Below are positions 24,201-36,453 of a stretch of 64,000 nucleotides of DNA, one piece after another. The notes beneath the pieces are model-generated. The model made no database searches. It saw only the letters and a program-made list of their open reading frames with translations, and was not told where the DNA came from. The stretch is from contig JALIRH010000007.1 in the NCBI GenBank assembly GCA_023055505.1, positions 14,697,773 to 14,761,772 of the forward strand, given 5' to 3'. The DNA is from Callipepla californica brunnescens. Taxonomy: Eukaryota; Chordata; Aves; Galliformes; Odontophoridae. The stretch's first letter is position 1, and each line of letters begins with the position of its first letter. Both the position numbers and the translations under genes were made by a program.

Positions 24201-24778
24201 CTTCACTCATCTCCTGTTACTGTTACATGCTATGGCTTTTCCTTTCTTCTGTTGGGTGCTTCAGTCATCTCTCTCAAATAAGAAAAGTTTGCTAGTGTTA
24301 GCCACTGCCTGTCCTTTCTCAAAAGAAGTTCTCAAGGTGCTTTTACTACTTCATTGTAAAAGACATGACTTGGAAGGCTTGGTTTTTTTCAGCTTTAATA
24401 CTAAACTGAGGTAGAGCAGGCTGCTGAGGAAAAGCAGACACTTCAGCAACGGAATTGGATTGCCGTTCTTTTGGGAAGCCTCAAACTGAGGCTGAGGGCA
24501 AAGTCAAGTCATAAATTGAATGATTTTATTGAACTGCGTAAACTAAGATAGTCAAACGGAGTTTTACACTGAAGTGTTTCAAAGTGCTCCAACCCAGTGA
24601 CAGGGGGCAATGTCTGCAGCTGTAACATAACATGTGAAAGGTACAAAGTCCCATTTTTATTACCTAGAAGCTATTATTTGCAATAAAGATATAGAGACTG
24701 TAACCCTTACAATATATTGTAAATATTACTGTACATAGATCTGTAAGTTACAAATAAAGATTGTTCTATAATACATGT
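21203..24778 (+). other. Putative terminal 3'UTR exon of FAM110C
   Basis: If the acceptor at 21201-21202 is used, the transcript would run to poly(A) signals at about 24681 and 24753, giving a 3.5-kb non-coding terminal exon. Composition is moderately AT-rich with no long conserved frame. Another AATAAA at 22874-22879 could give shorter forms. Alternatively this stretch is plain intergenic DNA. Confidence 0.4.
24718..24758 (+). promoter_or_regulatory. Two Pumilio-type motifs next to a distal poly(A) signal
   Basis: TGTAAATA at 24718-24725 and TGTACATA at 24730-24737 both fit the Pumilio consensus UGUANAUA on the + strand, spaced 12 nt start to start. AATAAA follows at 24753-24758, and another AATAAA lies upstream near 24681. 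The grouping is what one expects at the regulated end of a 3'UTR. Binding is not shown by sequence alone. Confidence 0.45.
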
Positions 24779-25855
24779 ATTACTTTTCTAAGGGAGGTAA
24801 GTCCTCGTGTTTGGTGAAACCATGCAAACATACATCAGAGGGCGTTAAGCAGAAACTTTCTCCTGGGAGAAGGGTTTCCTGCCATTGCCTCCTGCAAAGT
24901 TTTGTACATCTTTTTAAACCTGTAGAATGGAGTGCTGGCTATGCAGCTTTCTAAGTTGTTGTATTTATATATCTATATAAAAAGATGTGTACTATTGAGT
25001 GCTGAGAGTAATTTTTTTTCTTGCAAATATATCCTTCTGTTTTTCTGTTTCCATTACTGTCATTAAATGCCCCGTGAATCCCACTGCCCAATTACTTTCT
25101 CTGAATAAATCTGCAAGTCTGGCCTTACCCAGACCCCGGGATGAGGATGAAAGGTAAATTTGAAATATGAGGCCACAGTATTTTAATATTTTCTTTCCAG
25201 ATATGGCTGAAAGCTGCGCAGTTCATTTCTGAAGAATGTATTTTTACCAGACTTTGATTTTATCATTGATTTTACACACTGTTGAAGGCTACTGTGTCCT
25301 GCAGGCAGTATTACATAAATCACTAGCAAGAGACAGTGTCCAAAGACTCAGTGAATCCGAAGATCTGCTTGGAATAACCCTATCTCCAGAATCTTATTGA
25401 CAGGATGTCATCTGACTGGATTCCATAGAGAGAATTCACTGTATGTGATGTTAATTCACTGTGCACACATTTTGTGAAGAGAGCAGCAGAAATCATGATT
25501 GTGTACAGTGAGCTTTTACCAGGGATCTGTACACCCCAGCTGCAGAATTGCCATTTTGGCGTGGTCTAAGCTGCTCATATCAAGTGTTACATTGACGAGC
25601 GTTTGAATGCAACCGAAGGGCTAACTGATGCTCACTGTACAAATAAAGCTCTTCCACAAAATAGAAGAAGTGAAAGTAACTCTCATCCTTGATGAGGATG
25701 AGATCCTTGGCTGACCTGCATCAGTGCAGGCTATAAAGCAAATCTGAAAAGCGAAGATAAGTTTGTGCCTACCCCTCTCTATGCACTTAAATCTTTTTGG
25801 CAAGCCTTCACCAGTAGTGTTGCCTGTAAGAGAAAGGAGCAGTGTAGCTCATGAA
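24779..25855. other. Gene-free stretch downstream of FAM110C
   Basis: AT-rich, with an extra AATAAA at 25104-25109 that could be a still more distal transcript end. No frame or repeat is recognisable. Confidence 0.5.
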
Positions 25856-26206
25856 TATCATAGAAGTCATAGAATAGCTTGGGTTGGAAGGGACCTTCAG
25901 GACAGTCTAGGCCACCAGATTGGTCAGTCAGCCTTGGTGTCTGTCTCGGCTCACCTGCCCATCCCTCATGTGCCTTAACATGTATTCCAGGAGGATCTGT
26001 TCCACGACTTTCCCAGGTGAGATTTGTTTACCTGTAGTTCTATAGATCTTTTTTTATCCCTTTCTTATAAATGGGAGTGATGTTTCCCTTTTTCCAGTCA
26101 CCAGGAACTTCACCCGACAGCCACGACTTTCCAAATATGATATAGAGTGGCTCAGCAACCACATCAGCCAGCAACCTTAGAACACTGAGATGCATGTTGT
26201 ATAGCC
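25856..26206 (-). mobile_element. CR1 with RT start joined directly to 3' tail
   Basis: On the minus strand the segment begins inside the CR1 reverse-transcriptase region. Frames give [17 protein letters not shown] and [20 protein letters not shown], the N-terminal RT landmarks, then a stop and damaged sequence corresponding to 'EQILLE..LRHMRD'. It then jumps from the 'ctgaccaatctggtggcc' block straight to the 'aaggtcccttccaaccc...ttctatga' tail. Most of the RT domain and 3'UTR are deleted. It is a dead copy. Confidence 0.85.
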
Positions 26207-26385
26207 CCATAGAATCACCAAGTCTGGAAAACACCTCCAAGATCATCCAGTCCAATTGTACATCTATCATGTATATTTCCTATTAAACCATGTTCCTCAG
26301 GGCAACATTGAAATGTTTTTTGAATGCGTCCCGGGACAGTGACTCTACCACCTCCCTGGCAGCCTGTTCCAGCGCCTAACCCCTC
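26207..26385 (-). mobile_element. CR1 LINE 3' fragment abutting another CR1
   Basis: On the minus strand this runs from the 'ctggaacaggctgccagggaggtgg' block through 'gatgatcttggaggtgttttcc' to a 'ggtgattctatgg' tail. The tail ends exactly where the neighbouring RT-containing CR1 (25856-26206) begins, giving a tail-to-head pair in the same orientation. Confidence 0.85.
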
Positions 26386-29300
26386 ATTTTTACATTTTAT
26401 GATGCCTAGTGGATTTCTTCCAGAAGAAAGGACATGCAAGCTTCTGCTCTTGAACTGGTTAGTATAAACAGCTTCTTAAACTCCACAATTTACCAATTCA
26501 CCACTCCTCATTTACCTCTCAGTAATAAGCAACTGTTAGAAAGAAATTCTGCAAGGACGTAGTGATTGGAAAAAGGCCTTTCCACGTGGTTTGTAGATGT
26601 TGGTGCATTCTGAACAAAGAACTGTAAAAGCATCCAAGAACATTTGTCAAAGACCAGTCTATGTCAGTGGCAGCCAAGCAAGCAAGTACAGTGCGTAGCA
26701 TTGCTCTCAAAGAGACACCTCTAACTACTGGAGATTTTTAGTGACTGGGTCATATTTCTTGTAGGTTTATTCTGGTAGACTGAGCTGACCTAAGTAGAAC
26801 ATTGCAAAGTGGAATTAGGACCATCCCTCTTGTTCACAGGGAGCTGTAACAGTTCAGTCCAGAGAGGTCTCTATGACAAAGGATATTGTTGCCAATACAA
26901 CTGGTGATATACCAGAAAAACAGTGTCAGAAACAAAATAGCCTCTGGATGAAAGTGACTCATAAATATCCATATCCAGAAATCAGTTTAGTTCCTCAAGG
27001 GACATAAATTCCTGTGAAATTAGTTTGCACAATTGTGGAGGAGTTGGATTGCCTAAGCAATTAATTTGATTTAAAAAACAAAGAACTTTGATTGTTTGGA
27101 TTTCAGTTTGCTCCTCAGTCAACAGCCCTTCAGGAGTATCAATTTCATATTCTTTTTCATTGGCTGCAGTAAGAAGCAGGGGGCAGTAATCATTGACAGT
27201 CACCCATGAAAACGTGGGATTATTCACTAGATGAACTGATCAGGGGCAAGATGTAGTCTCACATGTGAAGAAGCAGGCACAACTGAGCAAGCTGATGGGA
27301 ATGTTGGCCTTGCTTCTTTCTGTTAACCCAACCTCTTCTTGCATCACTGTTTTTCTCACTGGTGAGAAGAAGTCTGAGCCACTTCCACTGTTACTCATCA
27401 GTTTGAATTGCTCATCGTGTGTCCTCAGTGACAGTATTTCTGTGTTTACCTTTGCAGTGAGATCATTTCATCACACAAGGCACTACTCATTCCTGTAGTC
27501 TTTTTTTCTTTTTTTCCTGAATAATGTTTCCAAACACATCCTTCCGTTCAATCTTTATCTGCCTTCACCCTGAGGAAACTGAAAATTAAACATGCAGACA
27601 AAAGTGAAGGAGGTGAATAGTTAAGCAGAAGCTTACTATGTATATTAGAGATCAACTGCACCGTTTCATGTACATAGCTGTTTTTGCATAACTTAGCATG
27701 TCCTTTTTCATTATTTGCTCTTGCCGTCCTTGATATGTGTATCATCATCCTTGGTTTGTCTTTAGCTCACTTAAATGAGAAGTTTCTCAGAGCTATTGTG
27801 CAGCATTTCATTTCTCTGCTAAGAGCTCTGAGCATAACTTCTGGAAAAGCAAATGGCAAATTACAAATTTTAAAATAGAGTGTAAACCTTCAGGGAACTT
27901 CAGTGTGGCCAAATTAGTCCAGTTCTGGCAAACAGGACAAGCATTGCAGGAGCAGGACTGGAAAGATAAACACAGTTGAAGTGATTCAGTGTGGGACCCA
28001 GCTGCAAGATACCTCCCGAGCTTGCTGGAAGGATGAAGCTTGCATCTTCCTGGGACAAGTCAGCAATCAATATTTAGTTTTTGCAGGAAAGTGATATTAA
28101 GAAGCAGACAATTTATCATGCATGTAGTCATCAAATATTAAACAGTAACATTAGTCTATTAAGTTCACCTGCAAACGCAAGCTGAAATGGCTCTCCAGGT
28201 ACCCACAGGTTTTAAGAGTGGGACTCTCAGATGAAAGGAGCCACAGCTACCTGACTTTTTAATCCGTCCTAGTTTCCTATTTACCCTTTAGAAATACTTG
28301 GTTTCTTTTACTTTCACATTTTGATGTGTAATTTCTAAATTCCCACTTCCTGATCAAGAACATCTAAACATTTAGGACTGTTCAGATACTGAATTTCGAC
28401 ATGAAATAGAAGGACCTTGTAAAGTCCTCTGCTTTATATTTTCCTTCACATGTGTTCTTCATCCAAGCTCATGTTTCAGTGGAGGAGGTGGGAGCGCTTT
28501 GAGGGACATAGAGTACACAGTGTGCCTGACCATGGTTAAGTGCTGTGTTTTGTTGTAGGTGTATACAGCATGTAGTATGATAAGGTCCTGGACACGACTG
28601 CAAAACATAAACTCTGCCCAGTACAAGTATTTTATTACTGTGTATCCGTAATGTTTATTTCCTGAAGCCTTCACAGCTTTACCTTGCGCTTCTACTTGTT
28701 GTGACTGAACTTGAAGACACAGCTGGTGACAAACTGATGGTGGATGAGCAGTCAGGGTTACTACTTTGCCCGTATGATCAGGAATGAGGCATAAAGTGAA
28801 GAAAACAAATGCAATCAGAACAGGAAGTAAACACAGACAATTCTGAGTGAAATCAAATGCAGAGAAAGATGACAAAACAGGAAACAAAATATGTAACCAA
28901 ATGGCTGTAGTCCATTGGGAGAAGTGTTCTGCATATCAACAAATCCATCTGAAGCAAGAGATAAGACAGTGTAGTTGCACAAGGAGGTGAAAAAAAAAAA
29001 GTGAAAAGGCTGTTCAATGGCACTGTCAAACAATTAAATACACGAAGAATGAGATCAACTGGAAAGCTCTCAGACTGTGGAACGGATAAGGTGTAGCTGT
29101 GGTGATGGGATTTTCATTTGTGTGATGATGCAAGAAAAATGCATCAGGGATAAAGTGAAAGATCACCTGGACTGTTTGAATTTGTTATAGATAGTCAGGA
29201 TGGGTCCACTACTGTGTGTGTGTGATGAGGTTCTGAAGTTAAATAAATAAATAATCTGATGTCAAAATCGTTTTAATAAAGTCACAGGGACTAGATATTG

Positions 29301-31888
29301 CCTTTCTATGATGTTTGGCTTTTTTGGCCGCATGAGGAGCCAAGAGGAGGGCTGCTAAGACATTTGATAATAACTTGAGCTATTTGAAATGGTGTAACAT
29401 TTCAAAAGCATTCACAACCTTGCAGAGCCATAACTCTCTTTATCAGAAGTATCTCAAAGACAGTTTTACAAACAGATGCTGGTACTATGGGTTCAGCCAT
29501 ATAATGAGGCTGCAGCAGCACAACGTGCCAGCTCTTGTCCTTGAGCTGCCGTGACTGTCCAGGTGCGTGCTTTCACTCTGCTCACATTGAGGAGTGGTGC
29601 AGCCCAGCCTGTAGGCAGTTTACAGCCAAGGTGTGTTGCTTTGTTACTGGGACAGGCTAACACAAACCATATCCAGCAGCACAACACATCTCACCTGACT
29701 TTAACCTCCATCCCAAGCTAGCTGTCAGTGACCTATCCCATCTTGAGATAGGTTTGGATGTGAGGAATTAATCACTACTGGAGCTAGATGACTAGATTAG
29801 GCTGGACTAATAACCTCTGGCAAGTTAAAGGTAGACAAGAGGAATCCTACCCTCCAGTGGCATTCATAACTCAGTAAGTCATCATGAATTCAGTGTGTGA
29901 AGCCATAACGCCACAAGGATTTTTAGGAAGAGATTGTGATTTTTTTCAGTCCCTTACTGAGACTACTGTGTCCAAAAATCCCCATTAATTCATTACTGAA
30001 ATGAGCTTCAGTTTGTTGAGAGCAAACACTGAAGAACCAGTGTAGTCATTGGTGGAATGTCCCTGTTTGGAGAAAGGGGCTGAGTAGCCCTAGGCTAGAT
30101 GGGGCTTAGGAAGTGTGGTGTAACAGTGGTACCCTGATGTGAAGACAAGGTGTGAAACGTATACAACACACTTTTTTTAGGAATAGACAAGTTAGTTAAA
30201 GATAAACCCAACATTTGACATGTTAATTAACTTATGGAGAGAGTGGCTGTCTAGAACAAGTTCTTCATTGTCTGCTGCTTTCATTCACCTTTCTTAAGGT
30301 TGTTTTAAAATCTCAACCTGCAGCTTAAAGCAGTGCTAACTGAGCCATGGTGACATGTGGTATATCCCTTTGATAGAGCACAACACAGGAGAAGAATCTG
30401 AAAGATCAAACAGTTTGCTACTATCTCAGAAAAGACCTGGGCCTTAAGCCAAAAAAATGAAGCAATTGTTGGAAAGGCAAGGTCTGATTACAACCACCTT
30501 TGTCTTTTTGAGAAATGAAAGAGGAAAGAGCTGTTTCTAAAAACAATAGTGAATGTGTTAAATGGGGGAAGGACATGTTAGTCATTAATGTACATAAACC
30601 TAGATATCTAAATCAGAAGACTGGTCAAAAAATTCCAGCAAAAATATCTCACAAAAAAGCATAGATTTTATTGACTTCATGTTTTCACGAATGTTCTGAA
30701 TACAATTTCTCACTAAAACTCACCTCTTCACCCAATTCACAAATTATTTATACAAATCAATACATTTTTACCCCTGAGAAACAACCACATGTCAAAGCAA
30801 AACATCACAGAACATGGCAGAGGAAGCAGTATACCCAGAGCAAAAGGCCCACAGAGAAATAGGCTCCAAAATACAAAATTTCCATGGAAAAGCTGAATAT
30901 AATTATTACTTGTTGAAGTGAACAGTGAAGCTGAAGGAATATTTTGAAAGGATATCCAATGCGTAACCATTTTTTTCTTGCACATAAGGGACAGAACTGA
31001 TGTGAGAAGGGTTTTAGAGAGCTCTCATTTTACCATGAAAGCACAGCATTCTGTACTACTGAGTGAAATCACTGTATTGCCTTAGTCTTAAAGCCTCAGC
31101 ATATGAATATGCTTTCTGTAGTCTGATCATATTAAAATTTAATATCTGTTAGCATTTCAGTCAGAGAAATACCTTATAAGCTATTACAGTGCTATATAAA
31201 GCTTCATTGATTTTTTTTCTCTAGGAAAGTTGTGTACTGGTAATTTCAGTAAAAATGCATTGAAAAGGAAGCTTTCATATTAGGTCTAAAATTGGATAAT
31301 ATCTTACTATGTGAATGTGCAACTAGGCAGCTGTTAATGTGTCACTCAGTGAAAGACACTTTGGAACATGGTTTGTTTGCAGTTTTCACAAATACACTAT
31401 GGTCTAAAAGAAGGGGAAAAAAAAAGACAGGTCTTATAATTTACATGTACCATGATTAAACATGTTTAAAACTGTTTGCATCATATGTGGAAGTAAAGAC
31501 AATTACACTTGTAGATACATATTTTTTCAAACAGGTACAAGTCCTCTCCCAAAATATATTGCTTTATTCCTACTTTTCCAAACTGTAAGTCTATCTGTTA
31601 AATAATCCAGGAACTTTTAACATCCCCCCAGATTGCTAAGCACCGCTATCTTTATTTCCAAATTGAATAAGGAGACAAAAAGAAATTGAAATTACGTCAA
31701 AATGCAGTAATCTCATGTTGATGTTAAAGGGAAAGTTTTTGTCTCTTAAAGTAAACTGTAAGGAAAAACAGGAAGAAAGAAAGAAGAAAACAAAAAAGGA
31801 GGAAAAAAAGAAGTGGAGCAGATAGGAATTCCATGCAGTATCAGTCTGAAATAATAGTGTATAGGAAATAAAAATCTGCAATGCACTT
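26386..31888. other. Gene-free stretch
   Basis: AT-rich, with many stops. The longest frame (28459-28887, minus) has 142 codons and no recognisable domain. No repeat family could be assigned. Confidence 0.5.
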
Positions 31889-32833
31889 TAGGGTCTTGAT
31901 GGAACTGTATGATGTGGCTTCCAACCACTGTCCATCATATTTGAAAAGTCATGGTCATCAGACACATTCTGCGGTGAACGGAAAGAGGAAACATAACTCT
32001 CATTTTTAAGAATGGGAGAAGGAACATCCACAGAACTGTGGTCCAGTGAGCCTCACCTTTGTGTCTGGGAAGATCGTGGAATTGATCCCCCTGGAAGAGA
32101 TATTAAGGCACATGTGGGATGAGGAGGTGATCTGAGACAACCAGCATGGTTTCACCGAGGGCAAATCATGTCTGACAAATCTGGTGACCTTCAATTGATG
32201 GAGTGATGGCATCAGTGGACAAAGGGAAGACAACTGATGTCATCTGCCTGGAAGTCTGCAAGGCCTTTGATATGGTCCCCCACCACAACCTTATCTCTAA
32301 ATTGGAGAGATATGGATTTGAAGAGATGACTATTTGGTGGAAAAGGAATGGTTGGAAGGTTGTAACCCGTGGTTGCAGTCAATGGCTCTATGTCCATGTG
32401 GATGCTGGTGATGTGTGGTATCCCCCCAGGGTCTGTCTCGGGACAGGTGTTCTGCAACATTTTTATCAATAACATAGACAATGAACTCTCAGCAAGTTGG
32501 CTGATGACACCAAACCTGAGTGGTGCAGCTGATATGGCAAAAGGAAGAGATGCCATCCAGAGGGATTGGGACAGGCTTGAATAGCGGGCCCACATGAATC
32601 TACTGAGGTTCATCAGGACCAAGTGCAAGGTGTTGCACTTGATTTGAGAAAGTCCTGGACATGTGTACGGACTGAGAGAACTCATTGAGAGGAACCATGC
32701 AGAGAAGGACTTAGGGTCTTGGTGGATGAAAAGTTGAGCATGAGACAGCATTTGCAGCTCACTTCCAACCTAAGATATTCTTTGATTTTACAATTCCCTA
32801 ATTCTGATTTTATGATTCTATGTTTCTGTGATT
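31889..32833 (+). mobile_element. CR1 LINE reverse-transcriptase remnant (broken ORF2)
   Basis: This is the largest RT-bearing CR1 here. Translated pieces include [20 protein letters not shown] and KLERYGFE (frame from 32203), then, after a frame change near 32380, [27 protein letters not shown] and KGRDAIQRDWDRLE ending at a stop at 32582-32584. Further down, 'EKDLGVLVDEKLSM'-type sequence appears with frameshifts. The usual ADD catalytic box region (around 32490-32520) reads 'gctgatgacacc' in a shifted frame. At about 32750 the RT end jumps to a tail with ATTCTATG-like units (32812-32830). The copy has multiple stops and frameshifts and no coding capacity. Confidence 0.93.
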
Positions 32834-35800
32834 TAAAATGAAGCCTGTGACTTGTTAATTAATCAAGAGATGTACTCAGCTGTTTTTCTTGGCAGATAAT
32901 ACTCTCTGTTAACATTTCTCAGAATCTTACATTATTTTCATAAACTGTTTATGAATAAGTCATTTTATTCTGAATTTGTCCTTCCCCAGCAATCTTCCTC
33001 CTTTGAGTTTTCACTGGGCTTATGAAAATAAAGCTGTTTGCAATGTTATGCAATGCTCCCCATGGCATATGCTAGACGCACCTGAAAGTCACGCACTGTA
33101 TTTGCCTGAGGTATTAGCTGCTCCTCCCATAAAGGAAAAGAGATTGTATCTGTTTGCAGATGAAATCTATATTATTGATTTCTAGCCATCAAAGTTTATG
33201 GAAAAGCTGTTTGTTGAAACCTCAAGGTAAAGTATAAATTGCAGTGCCAGAGAGACACCAGACAATTTTCCTTGCTTCTGCCACTTCCTTGCACTAGCGA
33301 ATGTATATCATTTTATTTGACTTTCTACTTTGGAGATACGTCTATGTTGTACTTCATATAAATATGTTTTGTATCCTGAGATTTCCCTTGCTCTTCTCAA
33401 TGCACTTGTCGTCCGTACTGTAGCAGTCTATCAAAGGTGATCAAAGACGGAGCTAAGAGGAGATATTTTAAAAGGGAATTGTTGATCAAAGGAGTAGAAA
33501 AAACATTTTGACTGAAGATATGTGATGTTATGTCATGTAAGAGATTATAGGGACAGAATAACACTCTATTTTTAATAGAAACAAGGGTTTGTAACAATAA
33601 TAGGTTATTTAAAAAGACTCTAATAGCACTTATTAACATCTAATAAAAATTATGCAGTGTCTTTCTGAGAGATTTTTGTCTCCTTCTTCATGTCTTCTCT
33701 TTTTAGTACAAATTTAATTCTCCTTCTGAAGTCTCTTGACCTGGTTACTTTTGAAGATAAGATGCTGGGCTAAATGGATCAGTATTGTTATTTTATTGGC
33801 TTTAGAAAATCCGCGCACTTTCTGAGGAAGAAAAATCAACAATTTAGTTGGCTTCCTTTTCTTTGGGCAAAGACATAAAGCTGAGAATGGAGAAACTTGT
33901 AACTGGAACAAATGTTCATACTTGTGGGAATCAGGCAGGCTGTTTTGCTGTGCAGTGAACACATCCACAAAGCTCACATCCCACCCAAAGCTGTAGGATG
34001 GTGCTTTCCACACCCGTGGGCATTGTGCCCTGAAGTGCCCACGCTGTCTGATACTGAATGAACATGAACCAAAAATACTTCTGCAGTGAAAGAAGTTTGT
34101 GTTCTGCAAGATATAAAGAAATGACTGATTGCTATGGAAAAGACAGAAAGCACAAACATTTCAAGGAAGCCAACATTCTCAAAATACTGCTAGATAACTT
34201 AATCTCTAATTGGGCAATGTTTACTCAACCGCCATCCTCATTAAAGTCATGAACAGTTGTGAAAGTTATTCCCTTTCTGCAAAAAGGAAGGAGGAGCCAC
34301 TTTTCAGTGCCAACAAGTGTAGGACCAAGATTTGCAAAGGCATGCAAGGATTTTTAATAGATGTAGTGGAGTAAGGCCATTTTGAGAAGCAGTTTTGCAT
34401 AAATGAGGATAGGACCTCTTCTTCTTGCAATCTGTCTCCTGTAGCTGGAAATTAAAAATTCTGAGATTTTTGGTTTGGATTCCTGATTATAAATGCCATA
34501 TTTGAAAATATAAGCTCAACATGGCTTCAATATTTAATATGCTGTGCAGGCTTTCACTATTCTTTTAATGCTTCTGTGTTAGCAGTGCTGGAGGGAAAGT
34601 ACATCATTAGATCACCAAATGATTGTCTGGATTTGAAGCTAGCTTTAAAAAAAATCAATAAGAGCACAGTTCACAATGACAAATATTTCCATTCTCCTTT
34701 TGGTAAGAGCCATTCTTTCCAAGCATGCTGCAAAACTGTGAAGTGCATCAACATTGCTCCTTTTTAATTTAATTGAATTTTAATTAATCTATTGTTTTGG
34801 TCAGACATATGAAAACACATGTCCCTCATACAATTTCTGATCTAACAATTAATAAAAAGCTCATACAACCTAAAAATACCACAAAGAGCCCTGAACGCAA
34901 AGCACAGCTGCATGCTAACTCTCTTCCCTTCTTCAGAATTAGGAAAACCTGGCACTTTTCTGCAAAGCAATATGGATCTATGAAAGAATAGGTAGGCATA
35001 CAGATAGAGAGACAGACACACAGACAATATTTAAAACCTGATGCACTTTCTAAATCATCAAGTGACGATTTCATCATGATTTTATCACCTCTCTATCCAC
35101 TCTGTTGTGTGCCTAGCCCATCAGGAGCAAATTATCTTCAGAATTCCTTGGTGATTTTCCTGGGAGAGTTTCACCACCATGGGAGAAAAGCAGACAGACA
35201 AATGCTGTATCATGGATTTCCCCTCATTAAAGCTGTTCAGTTAGCAATTAAAATGAATATCACAAACAAAAATATTTCAGTAGTTTGCAGATCTAAATGA
35301 TTTAATAATCACTGTGATATGTGTAGCCACTTCCACAGATTTACATAACAGAACGCCAAAGCCAGTTGATGTAGAGACTGATCAGAGGCATGTTCCTAAT
35401 TAGGCAGTGAGACAAAGAGAAAGGTCACACTGATAAACTCTTCACAGTATCTGGATTCCTTTTAAATAGTTAATAATCACAGAATTGCTAACTATTGACA
35501 TGCTATGCATCATACTGGAGACTCAGTCAAAACTTTTATTTCAGAACTATCAGGAAAATAAAATATTCATCTTAGGAAAAGAAAACTTTCACTGTGGAAA
35601 TGTAGGCAATCCTGAATATAAATGGATTTTATTTTATTTACCTACAAAATCAAAATTAGAAACACTGAAATGTTTAATTTCATTGAGTTTGGAGGATTTG
35701 ACCACATTGAGAGCTTTCTTATAAAACGTAGCAGTGCAGTCTGCAGCCATTGGGGCATCTGACTGCACTCTATCATTTCAGTGAAAGGAGAAGTAAGATT

Positions 35801-35951
35801 ACAACTTGTATTTATTTTTCCAAGAGGAGTAAAAACAGACGAGGACAACCACAATTAGGCAGCAGAATACTGGATTTGGCACTGTAGGGACCCTTCATTT
35901 TGTTCCATGAATCCAAATTAATGTTACACATTTAAAAAACATCAACTCTGT
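32834..35951. other. Gene-free stretch
   Basis: AT-rich. The longest frame, 131 codons on the minus strand at 33714-34109, shows no known motif. No repeats are identified. Confidence 0.5.
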
Positions 35952-36453
35952 CAAGTTCTGTGCTCCCCAGTTCAATAAAGACAAGGATCTCCTAGAAGGA
36001 GTCCAGTGGAAGGCCACAAATATGATAAAGGGCCTGGAGCATCTCCCATGTGAAGAAAGGCTGAGTAACCTGGGTCTGTTCAGCCTGGGGAAAAGAAGAC
36101 AGAAAAAGGATTTAATAAATGTTCATAAATAACTGCAGGGATAATGTGGGAGTCAAATGGATGAGACCAGGCTCTTCTCAGTGGTGTGTAGTGAAAGAGA
36201 ACAAAGAGTAATGGCCTAAACTTGGACATAGGAAGTTCTGTGCTAACATGTGGAAGAACTTCTTTCTGGTAAGGGTGATGAAGTGCTGGAACAGGCTGCC
36301 CAGAGAGGTTGTGGAGTCTTCTATGGAGATATTCAAGACCTGTCTGGATATCTACCTGTGCATCCTATTGTAGGGTTCTTGCTTTAGTAGGAGGGTTGGA
36401 CTCAATGATCTCTTTAAGTCCTTTCTAACCCCTGCAACTCTGATTCTGTGATA
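35952..36453 (+). mobile_element. CR1 LINE 3' fragment with intact tail
   Basis: Landmarks appear in order: 'ttctgtgctccccagttcaa', 'gagtccagtggaaggccac', 'gagcatctcccatgtgaag', 'cagcctggggaaaagaag', 'ggaacaggctgcccagagag', 'ggttggactcaatgatct' and a terminal 'ctctgattctgtgat'. It covers the end of ORF2 and the whole 3'UTR, diverged, with small deletions in the middle. Confidence 0.92.

Noticed and set aside
32212..32751. 179-codon minus-strand frame
   Set aside because: It lies antisense to a CR1 reverse-transcriptase remnant, whose sense strand explains the sequence.
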